Shown here one piece after another: positions 37,412 through 45,764 of a stretch of DNA of 64,000 bases. Source of the stretch: Flavipsychrobacter sp. (lineage in GTDB: Bacteria; Bacteroidota; Bacteroidia; Chitinophagales; Chitinophagaceae); contig JANINW010000019.1 of NCBI GenBank assembly GCA_024508935.1, positions 154,823-218,822 on the forward strand. Reading direction: 5' to 3'. Below the pieces are notes generated by a model. It was not told the origin of the DNA. It saw only the letters and a program-made list of their open reading frames with translations, and did not search any database. The position numbers and the translations under genes are program-made. Within the stretch, counting starts at the first letter, position 1. Every line of letters starts with the position of its first letter.

Positions 37412-37455
37412 GCGTAGTTAAGCGCCACACATACATATAGATATAGCTAAAGAAG

Positions 37456-38970
37456 ATGAGTATTATCAGTCCGGCATTAAAAGGATTTATGAAATTGCGC
37501 CAAAGCGCGATCCACAATTTCATGCTCAACCCGGTAGATACCCAGCAACAGGTGTTCAATGAATTGATCGGTTCTGCACAATTCACCGAATACGGCAAGA
37601 AATATGGTTTTGAAAAAATAAACAGTGTTTCTGATTTCCGTAAACAAGTGCCTATTAACGATTACGATACTTTAAAACCATATATACAGCGCATACTGGA
37701 GGGGGAGCAGAATATACTGTGGCCATCGCCTATCAGCTGGTTTGCCAAATCGAGCGGCACTACCAGCGATAAAAGTAAATTCATACCCATCAGTAAAGAG
37801 GCGCTGGATGATAACCATTACAAAGCCGGTAAAGATGTGCTGGCCCTGTACTTGCGCGAATGTCCCGATTCAAAGTTTATGTCGGGCAAATGCCTGGTAA
37901 TAGGTGGCAGCCACCAGATAAACCAGCTGAATGCCGATTCTTTCTACGGCGACTTGTCTGCCGTGATGCTGCAGAATATGCCTTTGTACGGTCAACTGAT
38001 ACGTACGCCCGATCTCTCTATAGCCCTAATGGAAGAATGGGAAGAGAAAATAGAGATGATGGCCCATACAGTGATACATGAGAATGTGACCTACATTGCA
38101 GGTGTACCTACCTGGACCATTGTACTGATAAAAAGGATATTGGAAATTTCAGGCGCTAAAAACCTTTGCGAGGTATGGCCCAATCTGGAACTATATATAC
38201 ATGGCGGTGTAAGCTTTAAGCCTTACCGCAAACAATTTGAGACCTTCATTCCTTCGCCTTCCATGCATTTCCTGGAAACATATAATGCATCTGAAGGATT
38301 TTTTGCTGCCCAGGATGATCTGGAGCAGGAAGGCATGCTGCTGTTTTTGAACCACGGCATTTATTACGAGTTCATGCCGATGGAAGAGTATGGCAAGGAA
38401 AACCCTGCTACGCTCAGCCTGAAAGAAGTGGAGCTGAATAAGAACTATGCACTGGTCATCAATACCAACTGCGGGCTGTGGCGCTACCTGGTGGGCGATA
38501 CGATACAGTTTACATCACGTTCGCCTTACCGTGTAAAAGTTACCGGGCGCTTAAAGCATTTTATCAATGCTTTTGGCGAAGAAGTGATCGTAGACAATTC
38601 GGACTATGCTATTGCTGAAGCCTGCAAGCTGACAGGTGCTATAGTAAATGACTATACAGCTGCCCCTGTATACATGACTGGGGATAATAACGGTGCCCAC
38701 GAATGGATCATTGAATTTGAAACACTGCCTTGCCCGCTGGATGTATTTGTAGATGCAATGGATAAGTCATTGCAAAAAATAAATTCAGACTACGAAGCCA
38801 AAAGGCATAAGGACATAGCACTACGCAAGCCTATAGTGCATGTAATGCCGGCAGGTGGCTTTACCAAATGGCTGAAGGATAAAGGTAAGTTGGGCGGCCA
38901 GCATAAAGTGCCGCGCTTAAGCAATGAGCGCACTTACCTGGAGCAGATACTGCCTTACATCAATAAGTAG
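37456..38970 (+). CDS. GH3-family acyl-adenylating enzyme
   Basis: The 504-aa protein resembles plant GH3 (auxin-responsive promoter) enzymes, which adenylate carboxylic acids and join them to amino acids. The nucleotide-binding loop SSGTTSDKSKF is at 99-109, followed by YNASEGFFAAQ, CGLWRYLVGDTIQF and VTGRLKHFINAFGEE, as expected for the ANL fold. Homologues are widespread in Bacteroidota with unknown substrates. It lies 44 bases after lptB and may be cotranscribed with it. It converges with the GT-C-like gene with a single base between stops. Confidence 0.88.
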   Translation: MSIISPALKGFMKLRQSAIHNFMLNPVDTQQQVFNELIGSAQFTEYGKKYGFEKINSVSDFRKQVPINDYDTLKPYIQRILEGEQNILWPSPISWFAKSSGTTSDKSKFIPISKEALDDNHYKAGKDVLALYLRECPDSKFMSGKCLVIGGSHQINQLNADSFYGDLSAVMLQNMPLYGQLIRTPDLSIALMEEWEEKIEMMAHTVIHENVTYIAGVPTWTIVLIKRILEISGAKNLCEVWPNLELYIHGGVSFKPYRKQFETFIPSPSMHFLETYNASEGFFAAQDDLEQEGMLLFLNHGIYYEFMPMEEYGKENPATLSLKEVELNKNYALVINTNCGLWRYLVGDTIQFTSRSPYRVKVTGRLKHFINAFGEEVIVDNSDYAIAEACKLTGAIVNDYTAAPVYMTGDNNGAHEWIIEFETLPCPLDVFVDAMDKSLQKINSDYEAKRHKDIALRKPIVHVMPAGGFTKWLKDKGKLGGQHKVPRLSNERTYLEQILPYINK

Positions 38971-38971
38971 A

Positions 38972-40432
38972 TCAGCGTTTTTGTTTTTTCTTTTTACCGG
39001 GCGCAGGTGTACCGGGTGATACCTTCACGGTTTCCGGCGCAGGCTCCGGCTGTATATTATATTCCCAGTTTTGTAGAACGGCAGACAGGCGCAGCAGCAC
39101 CCCGCTGTTGGCCATGTACAGCAGCATCACCGGCAGCAGTTTGAAGGCTCCGCGCTTGGTGGTGTTGCTCAGGTCGTACCATGGGATGAGATAACCTAAC
39201 ACAGGCAAGCCTATGTAGACAATAGCAATGGCATATAGCAGCATCCATTGCTTTTTTAATGTGCTGCGGAAGAAGATAGCGTCAGCTATAAATACCGCTA
39301 TGAATACGTTGATGAAGTAACCGTATATTTTTATGTTGTTACCGCCCAGCAGGTATTCTGTATTCATTTCGTGCAGGCGGGTAAAAATAGGAGAGAGGTC
39401 GCCCAGATTGTGGTTGATCTGCGATTGAACATCGAACCGCACCGGCATATAATATTTCACGAATACACCCATCCATATAAAATAGAATAAGAATGGTATA
39501 AGCAGGAACAATGCACCCCGCAATGCTATGCGTATAGCTCCTAACTGTTCTTTATAGAAGATGTATAAAACAAGTGGCAGCAGCAGACCGGCAAATACCA
39601 GTGTTTCAGACCGTATATAAGTAGCAAAGCCAAACAGGACACAGGAGAACAGGAATGTTTTGTATTGCCTTGTAGCCGCGTATTGCAGCAGGAAGTATAC
39701 GCCGGCAAAGAACAATGCCATATTGGAATAGTCGTATAGCAGCATATAAGTATAGGCGTATACATCGGGTATGGTCATGAACAGCAGGAACAGCATGCCC
39801 GCTATTACGCCATGCAGATGTTCTCTCACTAGGGTGTACATCCAGGTGAGAAAGCTGATACAAAATACCGATAACCATACCTGCCCGAAGGGATGCACTA
39901 ATTGTTTGTAAATGATTTGCAGGCAGGTGATATAAGGTGGCTTTAGATGATTGTTGGTAGAGGTTAGGTCTACTTTAAATACCGAATTGAGCATAGTGTG
40001 TTCGCGGACAGTAAATTCTGCAACCGCTTCAGCTCCCGAAAGTATATCTCTGGCATTGGGCGGGTAAATAAAGCAGCGCCAGGCACTGGGTATCATCAGT
40101 ATGATAAACACGATGATAAACAACCATTCATACAATGGTATACTGCGTAGGCCAGCTGCCAGGCCGCGTATATCGGTGCGCTTATACTTTTTTAGCTGTG
40201 TGATATTTAACAGAATAGCGCAGGCAGAGATGCTGATAACCGTACTTGCCGTGGTAATAGGTATATAAAACAATTGCAGCAGGAAGGGCAGCAGAGATAA
40301 TACCATGATGCCGTTTATCATAGCCAATGCAAACGTTGCCGCGGGCTTTAGCCGGATATCAAAAATATGCAGTAAGGCACGCCCGCAAAGGAAGTGCATA
40401 CATAATAAGAATATGAGTGCAGGCAGGTTCAT
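38972..40432 (-). CDS. Polytopic membrane protein, possible GT-C glycosyltransferase
   Basis: A 486-aa protein with about 11 predicted membrane helices and a basic cytoplasmic tail (GKKKKQKR). The first large loop (about 130-165) is acidic/polar and contains RDILSGAEAVAEF, placed where GT-C enzymes carry catalytic acidic residues. FATYIRSETL is a further conserved-looking stretch. GT-C enzymes move sugars from lipid carriers, often to the envelope; this assignment is by architecture only. Its start overlaps the stop of the 173-aa gene by 4 bases (ATGA), so the two are translationally coupled. Confidence 0.6.
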   Translation of the reverse strand: MNLPALIFLLCMHFLCGRALLHIFDIRLKPAATFALAMINGIMVLSLLPFLLQLFYIPITTASTVISISACAILLNITQLKKYKRTDIRGLAAGLRSIPLYEWLFIIVFIILMIPSAWRCFIYPPNARDILSGAEAVAEFTVREHTMLNSVFKVDLTSTNNHLKPPYITCLQIIYKQLVHPFGQVWLSVFCISFLTWMYTLVREHLHGVIAGMLFLLFMTIPDVYAYTYMLLYDYSNMALFFAGVYFLLQYAATRQYKTFLFSCVLFGFATYIRSETLVFAGLLLPLVLYIFYKEQLGAIRIALRGALFLLIPFLFYFIWMGVFVKYYMPVRFDVQSQINHNLGDLSPIFTRLHEMNTEYLLGGNNIKIYGYFINVFIAVFIADAIFFRSTLKKQWMLLYAIAIVYIGLPVLGYLIPWYDLSNTTKRGAFKLLPVMLLYMANSGVLLRLSAVLQNWEYNIQPEPAPETVKVSPGTPAPGKKKKQKR

Positions 40433-40950
40433 GGTTCCGGTTTGTAAATAGTGGTGTAGGCCTTTACAATTTTATCAATATCTTCTTTACCGCTAAGGTG
40501 TACTATGTCTGTGTTCATAGCAGAATCTATAGCTAAGGCATATTGTGCCTTGTAGAGATACGGGCTATTGGGTAGTATAGTGCGCAGGCCGCTGTAATAA
40601 TAAAATACAATTGGCTCGGGCATAGTGATATTTATGCCATTACGGGTAAAATACTCCTGGGGTGGTATCAGCACCAGCGGGTCTTTAATATGCTCGCGCC
40701 TGAAATAATTGGCCAATCCCTGTGCTCCTATGTAGCTGCCGCCCCACCGTATTTCTTTGCGGTCTTTCAGGCTCATATGCTGCAGGTCTTCCTTCACATG
40801 GCGGCGGAAGGGGAGGATGCGGTCCTCCAGCCAGATATGGGTAGCCTCTGTATTGAAAAAAAGATATATAAAAAGGATGGAAGCAAATAAGAGCAAGACC
40901 CTCCTAACGGTTACGGCTTTATTCTGGTCGTTCTGGTTTTTCAAATTCAT
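40429..40950 (-). CDS. Membrane-anchored protein coupled to the GT-C-like gene
   Basis: A 173-aa protein with one N-terminal membrane anchor (VRRVLLLFASILFIYLFF, about 16-33) and an extracytoplasmic domain containing DPLVLIPPQEYF and MPEPIVFYYYSGLRTILPNS. I do not recognise the family. Its start lies 32 bases inside the engB 3' end, and its stop overlaps the next start by 4, making a tightly packed three-gene unit. It probably works with the membrane protein downstream, since the soluble domain resembles the periplasmic tails of some GT-C enzymes; this is inference. Confidence 0.65.
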   Translation of the reverse strand: MNLKNQNDQNKAVTVRRVLLLFASILFIYLFFNTEATHIWLEDRILPFRRHVKEDLQHMSLKDRKEIRWGGSYIGAQGLANYFRREHIKDPLVLIPPQEYFTRNGINITMPEPIVFYYYSGLRTILPNSPYLYKAQYALAIDSAMNTDIVHLSGKEDIDKIVKAYTTIYKPEP

Positions 40951-41536
40951 TATTCAGCTCATCTATATACCCCAGTATCTCCTTTCTGCCGGTCATTTTC
41001 ACCGTACTGGTAACAAAACTGCGGGGAATAAATTCCCATTCTTTTTTCATTTCCTCTATAAAGGCCCTAACGTTCTTTGCTGTTTCGCGTTGGGTGATTT
41101 TATCTGCCTTTGTAAAGACCATATTAAAAGGTATGCCCCAGTCTCCCAGCTTGCGCAAAAATTCCAGGTCCAGTTTCTGCGGGTTATGACGGCTGTCTAT
41201 CAGTACAAAAACGGTAACAAGGTTCTCGCGTTTTTGCAGGTAGTTGGCTATCATTTTCTCCCAGCTGGCCCTTTGTGTCTGCGATACTTTTGCAAAGCCG
41301 TACCCGGGCAGATCTACCATATACCAGGTATCATTAATGATAAAATGGTTGATCAACTGTGTCTTACCAGGACTTGACGAGGTTTTAGCCAGTTTCGTTA
41401 GGCCGGTGATCATATTTATGAGAGAAGATTTTCCCACATTCGACCTGCCGATGAAGGCATATTCCGGCAGTGTAGGGGCCGGGCAGTTTTCTACCTTCGG
41501 GCTACTTATTAAATATTTTGCTGAGCGTATTTCCAT
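40919..41536 (-). CDS. engB: Ribosome biogenesis GTPase EngB/YsxC
   Basis: A 205-aa TrmE-Era-EngA-EngB-like GTPase. G1 GRSNVGKS is at 30-37, G2 near SSSPGKTQ, G3 as DLPGYGFA, G4 as TKAD and G5 near SS/TS in FVTSTVK. The short length and the GRSNVGKSSLIN motif are typical of EngB, which acts in large ribosomal subunit assembly. It is first in the unit with the two membrane genes and is divergent from ubiE with only 28 bases between starts. Confidence 0.95.
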   Translation of the reverse strand: MEIRSAKYLISSPKVENCPAPTLPEYAFIGRSNVGKSSLINMITGLTKLAKTSSSPGKTQLINHFIINDTWYMVDLPGYGFAKVSQTQRASWEKMIANYLQKRENLVTVFVLIDSRHNPQKLDLEFLRKLGDWGIPFNMVFTKADKITQRETAKNVRAFIEEMKKEWEFIPRSFVTSTVKMTGRKEILGYIDELNNEFEKPERPE

Positions 41537-41551
41537 TGGTAAGCTTTAATG

Positions 41552-41559
41552 TACTTTTG
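41552..41559 (+). promoter_or_regulatory. TAnnTTTG -7 element of ubiE/menG
   Basis: TACTTTTG ends 5 bases before the ATG at 41565. The transcript would be leaderless or nearly so, in a 28-base divergent gap shared with engB. Confidence 0.5.
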
Positions 41560-41564
41560 CACCG

Positions 41565-42314
41565 ATGCATCGGGAAAATGTAACAAATCCGGCACAAGTA
41601 CTGCCGGATTCAAGCTCAAATTTAAGCAAGAAAGACCAAGTGGCCGATATGTTTAATAACATAGCCGGCAATTACGACTTCCTCAACCATTTTTTATCGA
41701 TGGGTATTGACAAAGGCTGGCGCAAAAAAGCTATAGCCGAGATCAATAAAATTCAACCTAAGCTGATACTGGATGTGGCCACCGGCACTGCCGACCTGGC
41801 CATTGCTGCCGTTGCTACCCATGCGCACAGCATTACCGGCATAGATATAGCCAACCAGATGCTGGATATAGGCCGGAAGAAAATAAAAGAGCGCAAGCTG
41901 GATGGTATCATCACGCTTCAATATGGCGATAGTGAAGCATTACCCTTCAGCGATGGTCATTTCGATGCTATAACCTGCGCCTACGGTGTACGCAATTTTG
42001 AGCACCTGGAGGCGGGCCTGAAGGAAATGAACCGCGTGATGCGTACAGGCGGTAAACTAGCCATATTGGAATTTTCACACCCGAAGAAATTCCCTATTAA
42101 AGAGGTGTATAAATTTTACTTCCGTTATATACTGCCTACGCTGGGCAAGCTGGTATCGAAGCACAGCCGCGCTTATACCTACCTGCCCGAATCGGTGAAT
42201 GCATTTCCCGAAGGAAATGTGTTCTGCACCATGCTGGAACGCTGCGGTTTTAAAGATGCCCATGCGCGCCCGCTTACATTCGGCATCACCACCTTGTATA
42301 CAGCTACGAAATAA
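41565..42314 (+). CDS. ubiE: Demethylmenaquinone methyltransferase (UbiE/MenG)
   Basis: A 249-aa class I SAM methyltransferase. Motif I is LDVATGTADLAI, and AYGVRNFEHLEAGLKEMNRV is the UbiE/MenG signature, followed by LEFSHPK. It methylates demethylmenaquinone to menaquinone, the last step of the pathway. In a Bacteroidota genome with mqnD (51.9 kb) the futalosine branch would supply the precursor. The ATG follows the -7 element at once. Confidence 0.94.
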   Translation: MHRENVTNPAQVLPDSSSNLSKKDQVADMFNNIAGNYDFLNHFLSMGIDKGWRKKAIAEINKIQPKLILDVATGTADLAIAAVATHAHSITGIDIANQMLDIGRKKIKERKLDGIITLQYGDSEALPFSDGHFDAITCAYGVRNFEHLEAGLKEMNRVMRTGGKLAILEFSHPKKFPIKEVYKFYFRYILPTLGKLVSKHSRAYTYLPESVNAFPEGNVFCTMLERCGFKDAHARPLTFGITTLYTATK

Positions 42315-42319
42315 AAAAT

Positions 42320-42350
42320 AAAACCCGCTTAAAAAAGCGGGTTACTTTCA
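42320..42350. terminator. Bidirectional terminator between ubiE and PspC genes
   Basis: AACCCGCTT-aaaa-AAGCGGGTT has A-runs before and T after; on the minus strand it is followed by TTTATTTTTTATTT. It suits convergent ubiE and the PspC gene, better for the latter. Confidence 0.75.
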
Positions 42351-42382
42351 TTTGGATTTTGACACGAAAACAGTTTCTACTG

Positions 42383-43066
42383 TTATTTCTTTTTGCTGAA
42401 AAAATCTTTTAATTCACGGCTCATTTGCTCGCCACGCCTTTTCAGGTCCTGCAGTTCATCGCCCATATTCTTTGCCATAGTATGAAAGTCCATAGGCGTG
42501 CCCGACATGTATTGCATATCATAAGGGGTGCGTGCTACCGGTATGATGATCCAGGCGAGGATATATGCCAGTAAACCAATGCCTGCTGTTAAGAACAGTA
42601 CCGCAAATACCAGGCGTACTATTACAGGGTCGATATCAAAATAATTAGCTACACCACTACACACACCGCCAATAAGTTTATCGTTCGGGTTGCGGTACAG
42701 CCTGCGGCTCGAATACTGGCCGCCCTGCTGCCTGTTGTTGGACTGGGATGTGCCGCTATATGGTGCAGGGAAATGGCTTACCAGGTTGCCGGTAGCATCC
42801 CTGCCGTCGTTAAGTGCGCTGGCAGGTCCCAATGTTTCTATTACCTTCAGTACATCGCTTTTGTCAATAGAAGGTGCACCTGCATTCAGCCTTGTGAAAA
42901 ACAGTTCGGCTATGCGGGCTTCTATATCATTGATGATCTCTTCCTTACCATCTTCTCCCGAAAAATGACGTTCCAGGGATGAAATGTAGTCCTTCAATAT
43001 CATGTAGGCATCTTCTTCAATAGGAAGTACCCGGCCCATGATGTTGATCTGTATAATGCGTTGCAT
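42383..43066 (-). CDS. PspC-domain membrane protein
   Basis: A 227-aa protein. The N-terminal 85 residues are cytoplasmic and helical (DYISSLERHFSG, IINDIEARIAELFF, VLKVIETLG). A PspC domain follows (about 120-185): LYRNPNDKLIGGVCSGVANY, then FDIDPVIVRLVFAVL and a hydrophobic stretch ending ILAWIIIPVA. A charged C-terminal tail ends FFSKKK. PspC proteins respond to envelope stress. The gene follows a PadR regulator with 11 bases between, a pairing common in Bacteroidota. Confidence 0.9.
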   Translation of the reverse strand: MQRIIQINIMGRVLPIEEDAYMILKDYISSLERHFSGEDGKEEIINDIEARIAELFFTRLNAGAPSIDKSDVLKVIETLGPASALNDGRDATGNLVSHFPAPYSGTSQSNNRQQGGQYSSRRLYRNPNDKLIGGVCSGVANYFDIDPVIVRLVFAVLFLTAGIGLLAYILAWIIIPVARTPYDMQYMSGTPMDFHTMAKNMGDELQDLKRRGEQMSRELKDFFSKKK

Positions 43067-43077
43067 AAAATTGAGTT

Positions 43078-43410
43078 TTATAATGTAGTGGTTAAATGAT
43101 TGACTGCGTTACTTAATTCATCCCAGGTGCTGCGCAATTGTGCGTAGAACTTCAACCCGGGTTTGGTGAGCGCGTAATACTTGCGCGGCGGGCCCGATGG
43201 AGATTCTTCCCAGCGGTAGGTAAGTATGCCGGCATTCTTCAGCCGGGTGAGCAGGGGATATAATGTGCCTTCCAGTACTACCAGTTTTGCTTCCTTCAGC
43301 TGCTCCAGTATATCGCTGGGGTAGGCCTCCTTCTGCTGGTGTATAATGCCTAAAATGCACAATTCCAGCAAGCCCTTCCGCATCTGCGATTCCGTATTAT
43401 CTATATTCAT
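43078..43410 (-). CDS. PadR-family transcriptional regulator
   Basis: A 110-aa winged-helix protein with the PadR pattern: LELCILGIIHQQKEAYPSDILEQL, then VLEGTLYPLLTRLKNAGILTYRWEES and the GPPRKYYALT wing. PadR proteins are small repressors of envelope and stress genes. It is upstream of the PspC gene on the same strand and probably controls it. Confidence 0.93.
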   Translation of the reverse strand: MNIDNTESQMRKGLLELCILGIIHQQKEAYPSDILEQLKEAKLVVLEGTLYPLLTRLKNAGILTYRWEESPSGPPRKYYALTKPGLKFYAQLRSTWDELSNAVNHLTTTL

Positions 43411-43538
43411 CTTAAAAGCATTTACTATGCAAAACTAAGTGTTTTTATAATACTATGTATAACATAGTACCTTTTTAAGGATAATATTTTGTTAAAGCCA
43501 GTAGTGGGTTATATAATCGTGGTATGAAACTGCTTGAT

Positions 43539-43546
43539 TACCTTTG
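43539..43546 (+). promoter_or_regulatory. TAnnTTTG -7 element of the GlcD-like gene
   Basis: TACCTTTG ends 4 bases before the ATG at 43551 and lies inside the longer open frame starting at 43524. This favours the later start. Confidence 0.45.
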
Positions 43547-43550
43547 TATT

Positions 43551-44963
43551 ATGCAGTTTCAATCCATAACTGAAAAGGATATAATTTTTTTTCGTGACTT
43601 GCCGGGTATAAAGGCCGTGCTGAATGATGAGGAATCGATATTGGCCTGCGCTTCCGACCAGACAGAAGACCTTTGTTACAGGGCGCAATTAGTGATACAG
43701 CCGGAAACTGTGGAAGCCGTGAGCGCTATCATGAAGTATTGCAATGAAGCAGGTATACCTGTTACCCCGCGGGGTGCCGGTACGGGGCTTAGCGGTGGTG
43801 CGTTGCCGGTATACGGCGGCATAGTGCTGGATATGAAACGCTTCAACCGCATATTGAATGTAGATACGCGTAATTTCCAGGTGACGACAGAGCCGGGGGT
43901 AATAACGCAGGAATTGCAGGAGCATGTGAAAGAAAAAGGATTGTTTTACCCGCCAGATCCTGCCAGTAAAGGCTCCTGTTTTATTGGTGGCAATGTATCT
44001 GAAAACTCAGGCGGCCCAAGGGCTGTAAAATATGGCGTGGTAAAGGATTATGTGCTAAACCTGGAAATGGTATTGGCGAATGGGGAAGTGATATGGACTG
44101 GTGCCAATGTACTGAAAAATGCTACGGGCTATAATCTTACCCAACTGGTTGTAGGCAGTGAGGGTACGCTGGGGGTCATTACAAAAATTGTGTTGAGGTT
44201 GCTACCTGCTGTGAAGCACGACCTGCTGATGCTGGTGCCATTCCGCTCTGCAACAGAAGCATGTGCCGCAGTTAATGCTATTTTCCTGGCCGGCCATACA
44301 CCATCTGCACTTGAATTTATGGAGCGCGATGCGCTGGAATGGTCTATGAAATATACGCAGGCCACCGGCATTTCACTGCCTGCCGATATACAGGCACACC
44401 TGCTGGTAGAAGTGGACGGCAATAACCAGGAGCTGCTATATAAAGACATGGAAGAAATAGCCGCTATTGTGCAGCAATATGATATCGACGAGATATTATT
44501 TGCAGATACGCATGAACAAAAACAAATGCTGTGGGCACTGCGGCGCAAGGTGGGCGAAGCGGTAAAAAGTAATTCTGTTTACAAAGAAGAAGATACCGTA
44601 GTGCCACGGGCAGAACTGCCTGAATTGCTACGCATCATCAAAAAAATAGGGAAGGAATATGGTTTCCAGTCGGTATGTTATGGCCATGCCGGCGATGGTA
44701 ACCTGCATGTAAATATTGTAAAAGCAGGTATGAGTGATGCCGACTGGAACAATAAGCTGCCGGAAGGTATACGTAAGCTGTTTAAAGAAGTGGTGCGCAT
44801 GGGTGGTACTATATCGGGAGAGCATGGTATAGGCCTGGTGCAGAAAAACTATATGGATATTGCTTTCAGCAAAGTGCAATTGCAGCTGATGCAGGATATA
44901 AAAAAGGTTTTTGATCCGAATGGCATCCTTAACCCAGGTAAAATATTTGCCGGTGAATTTTAA
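43551..44963 (+). CDS. FAD-linked oxidase, GlcD family
   Basis: A 470-aa flavoprotein of the GlcD/D-lactate dehydrogenase type. The PCMH FAD-binding domain has TPRGAGTGLSGGALP, PPDPASKGSCFIGGNVSENSGG and ATGYNLTQLVVGSEGTLGV; the C-terminal domain has YGHAGDGNLHVN and GGTISGEHGIGL. It oxidises a 2-hydroxy acid such as glycolate or D-lactate; the acceptor is unclear as no GlcF-like Fe-S partner is adjacent. The start at 43551 is chosen because a -7 element ends 5 bases before it. Confidence 0.92.
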   Translation: MQFQSITEKDIIFFRDLPGIKAVLNDEESILACASDQTEDLCYRAQLVIQPETVEAVSAIMKYCNEAGIPVTPRGAGTGLSGGALPVYGGIVLDMKRFNRILNVDTRNFQVTTEPGVITQELQEHVKEKGLFYPPDPASKGSCFIGGNVSENSGGPRAVKYGVVKDYVLNLEMVLANGEVIWTGANVLKNATGYNLTQLVVGSEGTLGVITKIVLRLLPAVKHDLLMLVPFRSATEACAAVNAIFLAGHTPSALEFMERDALEWSMKYTQATGISLPADIQAHLLVEVDGNNQELLYKDMEEIAAIVQQYDIDEILFADTHEQKQMLWALRRKVGEAVKSNSVYKEEDTVVPRAELPELLRIIKKIGKEYGFQSVCYGHAGDGNLHVNIVKAGMSDADWNNKLPEGIRKLFKEVVRMGGTISGEHGIGLVQKNYMDIAFSKVQLQLMQDIKKVFDPNGILNPGKIFAGEF

Positions 44964-45035
44964 GAGAAATTTTACATATCCAATACTTGCCAAAACGGTC
45001 ATCCCCAGCCGTTTTTGTACTAACTTCGCTTGTAT

Positions 45036-45683
45036 ATGAAAAGCATACTATCTGTTTTGTTGCTGAGCCTTGGTTTGGTGATGCATGCATCTGCGCAGGA
45101 AGTTTACAGCAGCAGCGGTAAACCCGTAAAAGCTATCAAGAAAGAAAAGGAAAAAGAGGAGAAGAAATTTGGTAACCGCATTTTATTTGGCGGTGGCTTT
45201 GGTTTGGGTATAGGAACAGTTACCAATATCAGTGTATCGCCCGTAGTAGGCTATGCTATTACAGATAAATTGTATGCCGGTATTGGAATGGGTTACCAGT
45301 ATATTAGGGTCAAAGATTACTGGCCGGTGGTTGATATGTCAACAGGAGAAGGTATTTATAAACCCTTTACATCTAATGTATATTCTCCGAGTGTATGGGC
45401 TCGTTATGTTGTATACCGCAATTTTTTTGTTCATGCAGAATACGAACATAATTTCATGACCTACAGGAAGTATTTTAATAATACAAGTGCACCGCCGCCA
45501 TCCATCGAAAGAGAAGATATCAAGTACAATGCACCTTCTTTATTGCTTGGCGCAGGTATCAGAATGCCGGTTTCTGACAGGGTATCTTTTGTGTTAATGG
45601 GGCTGTATGATGTTATTCAGGATATATATAGTCCGTATAGAGGTACTCTTGCTATCCGCTTTGGTATCAACGCAGGGTTTTAA
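45036..45683 (+). CDS. Secreted or outer-membrane protein of unknown function
   Basis: A 215-aa protein with a clear signal peptide (MKSILSVLLLSLGLVMHASAQ). A Lys/Glu-rich linker (PVKAIKKEKEKEEKKFG) follows. The remainder alternates Gly/aromatic strands (FGGGFGLGIGTV, LYAGIGMGYQYIRV, FFVHAEYEHNFM, LAIRFGINAGF) as in small outer-membrane beta-barrels of about eight strands. It ends in Phe, typical of barrel C-termini. No family name is offered. The ATG at 45036 is used; an upstream TTG two codons earlier is less likely. Confidence 0.7.
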   Translation: MKSILSVLLLSLGLVMHASAQEVYSSSGKPVKAIKKEKEKEEKKFGNRILFGGGFGLGIGTVTNISVSPVVGYAITDKLYAGIGMGYQYIRVKDYWPVVDMSTGEGIYKPFTSNVYSPSVWARYVVYRNFFVHAEYEHNFMTYRKYFNNTSAPPPSIEREDIKYNAPSLLLGAGIRMPVSDRVSFVLMGLYDVIQDIYSPYRGTLAIRFGINAGF

Positions 45684-45715
45684 TTCATATTTATACACAA
45701 TCCGTTAATAATCTA

Positions 45716-45750
45716 CCCCGCCTGTAAATAGGGCGGGGCTTATATTTTCA
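45716..45750 (+). terminator. Probable terminator after the beta-barrel gene
   Basis: CCCCGCC-tgtaaata-GGGCGGGG forms a GC-rich stem followed by TTATATTTTC, just before the symporter gene. Confidence 0.65.
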
Positions 45751-45764
45751 GTATTTTCACGCCC

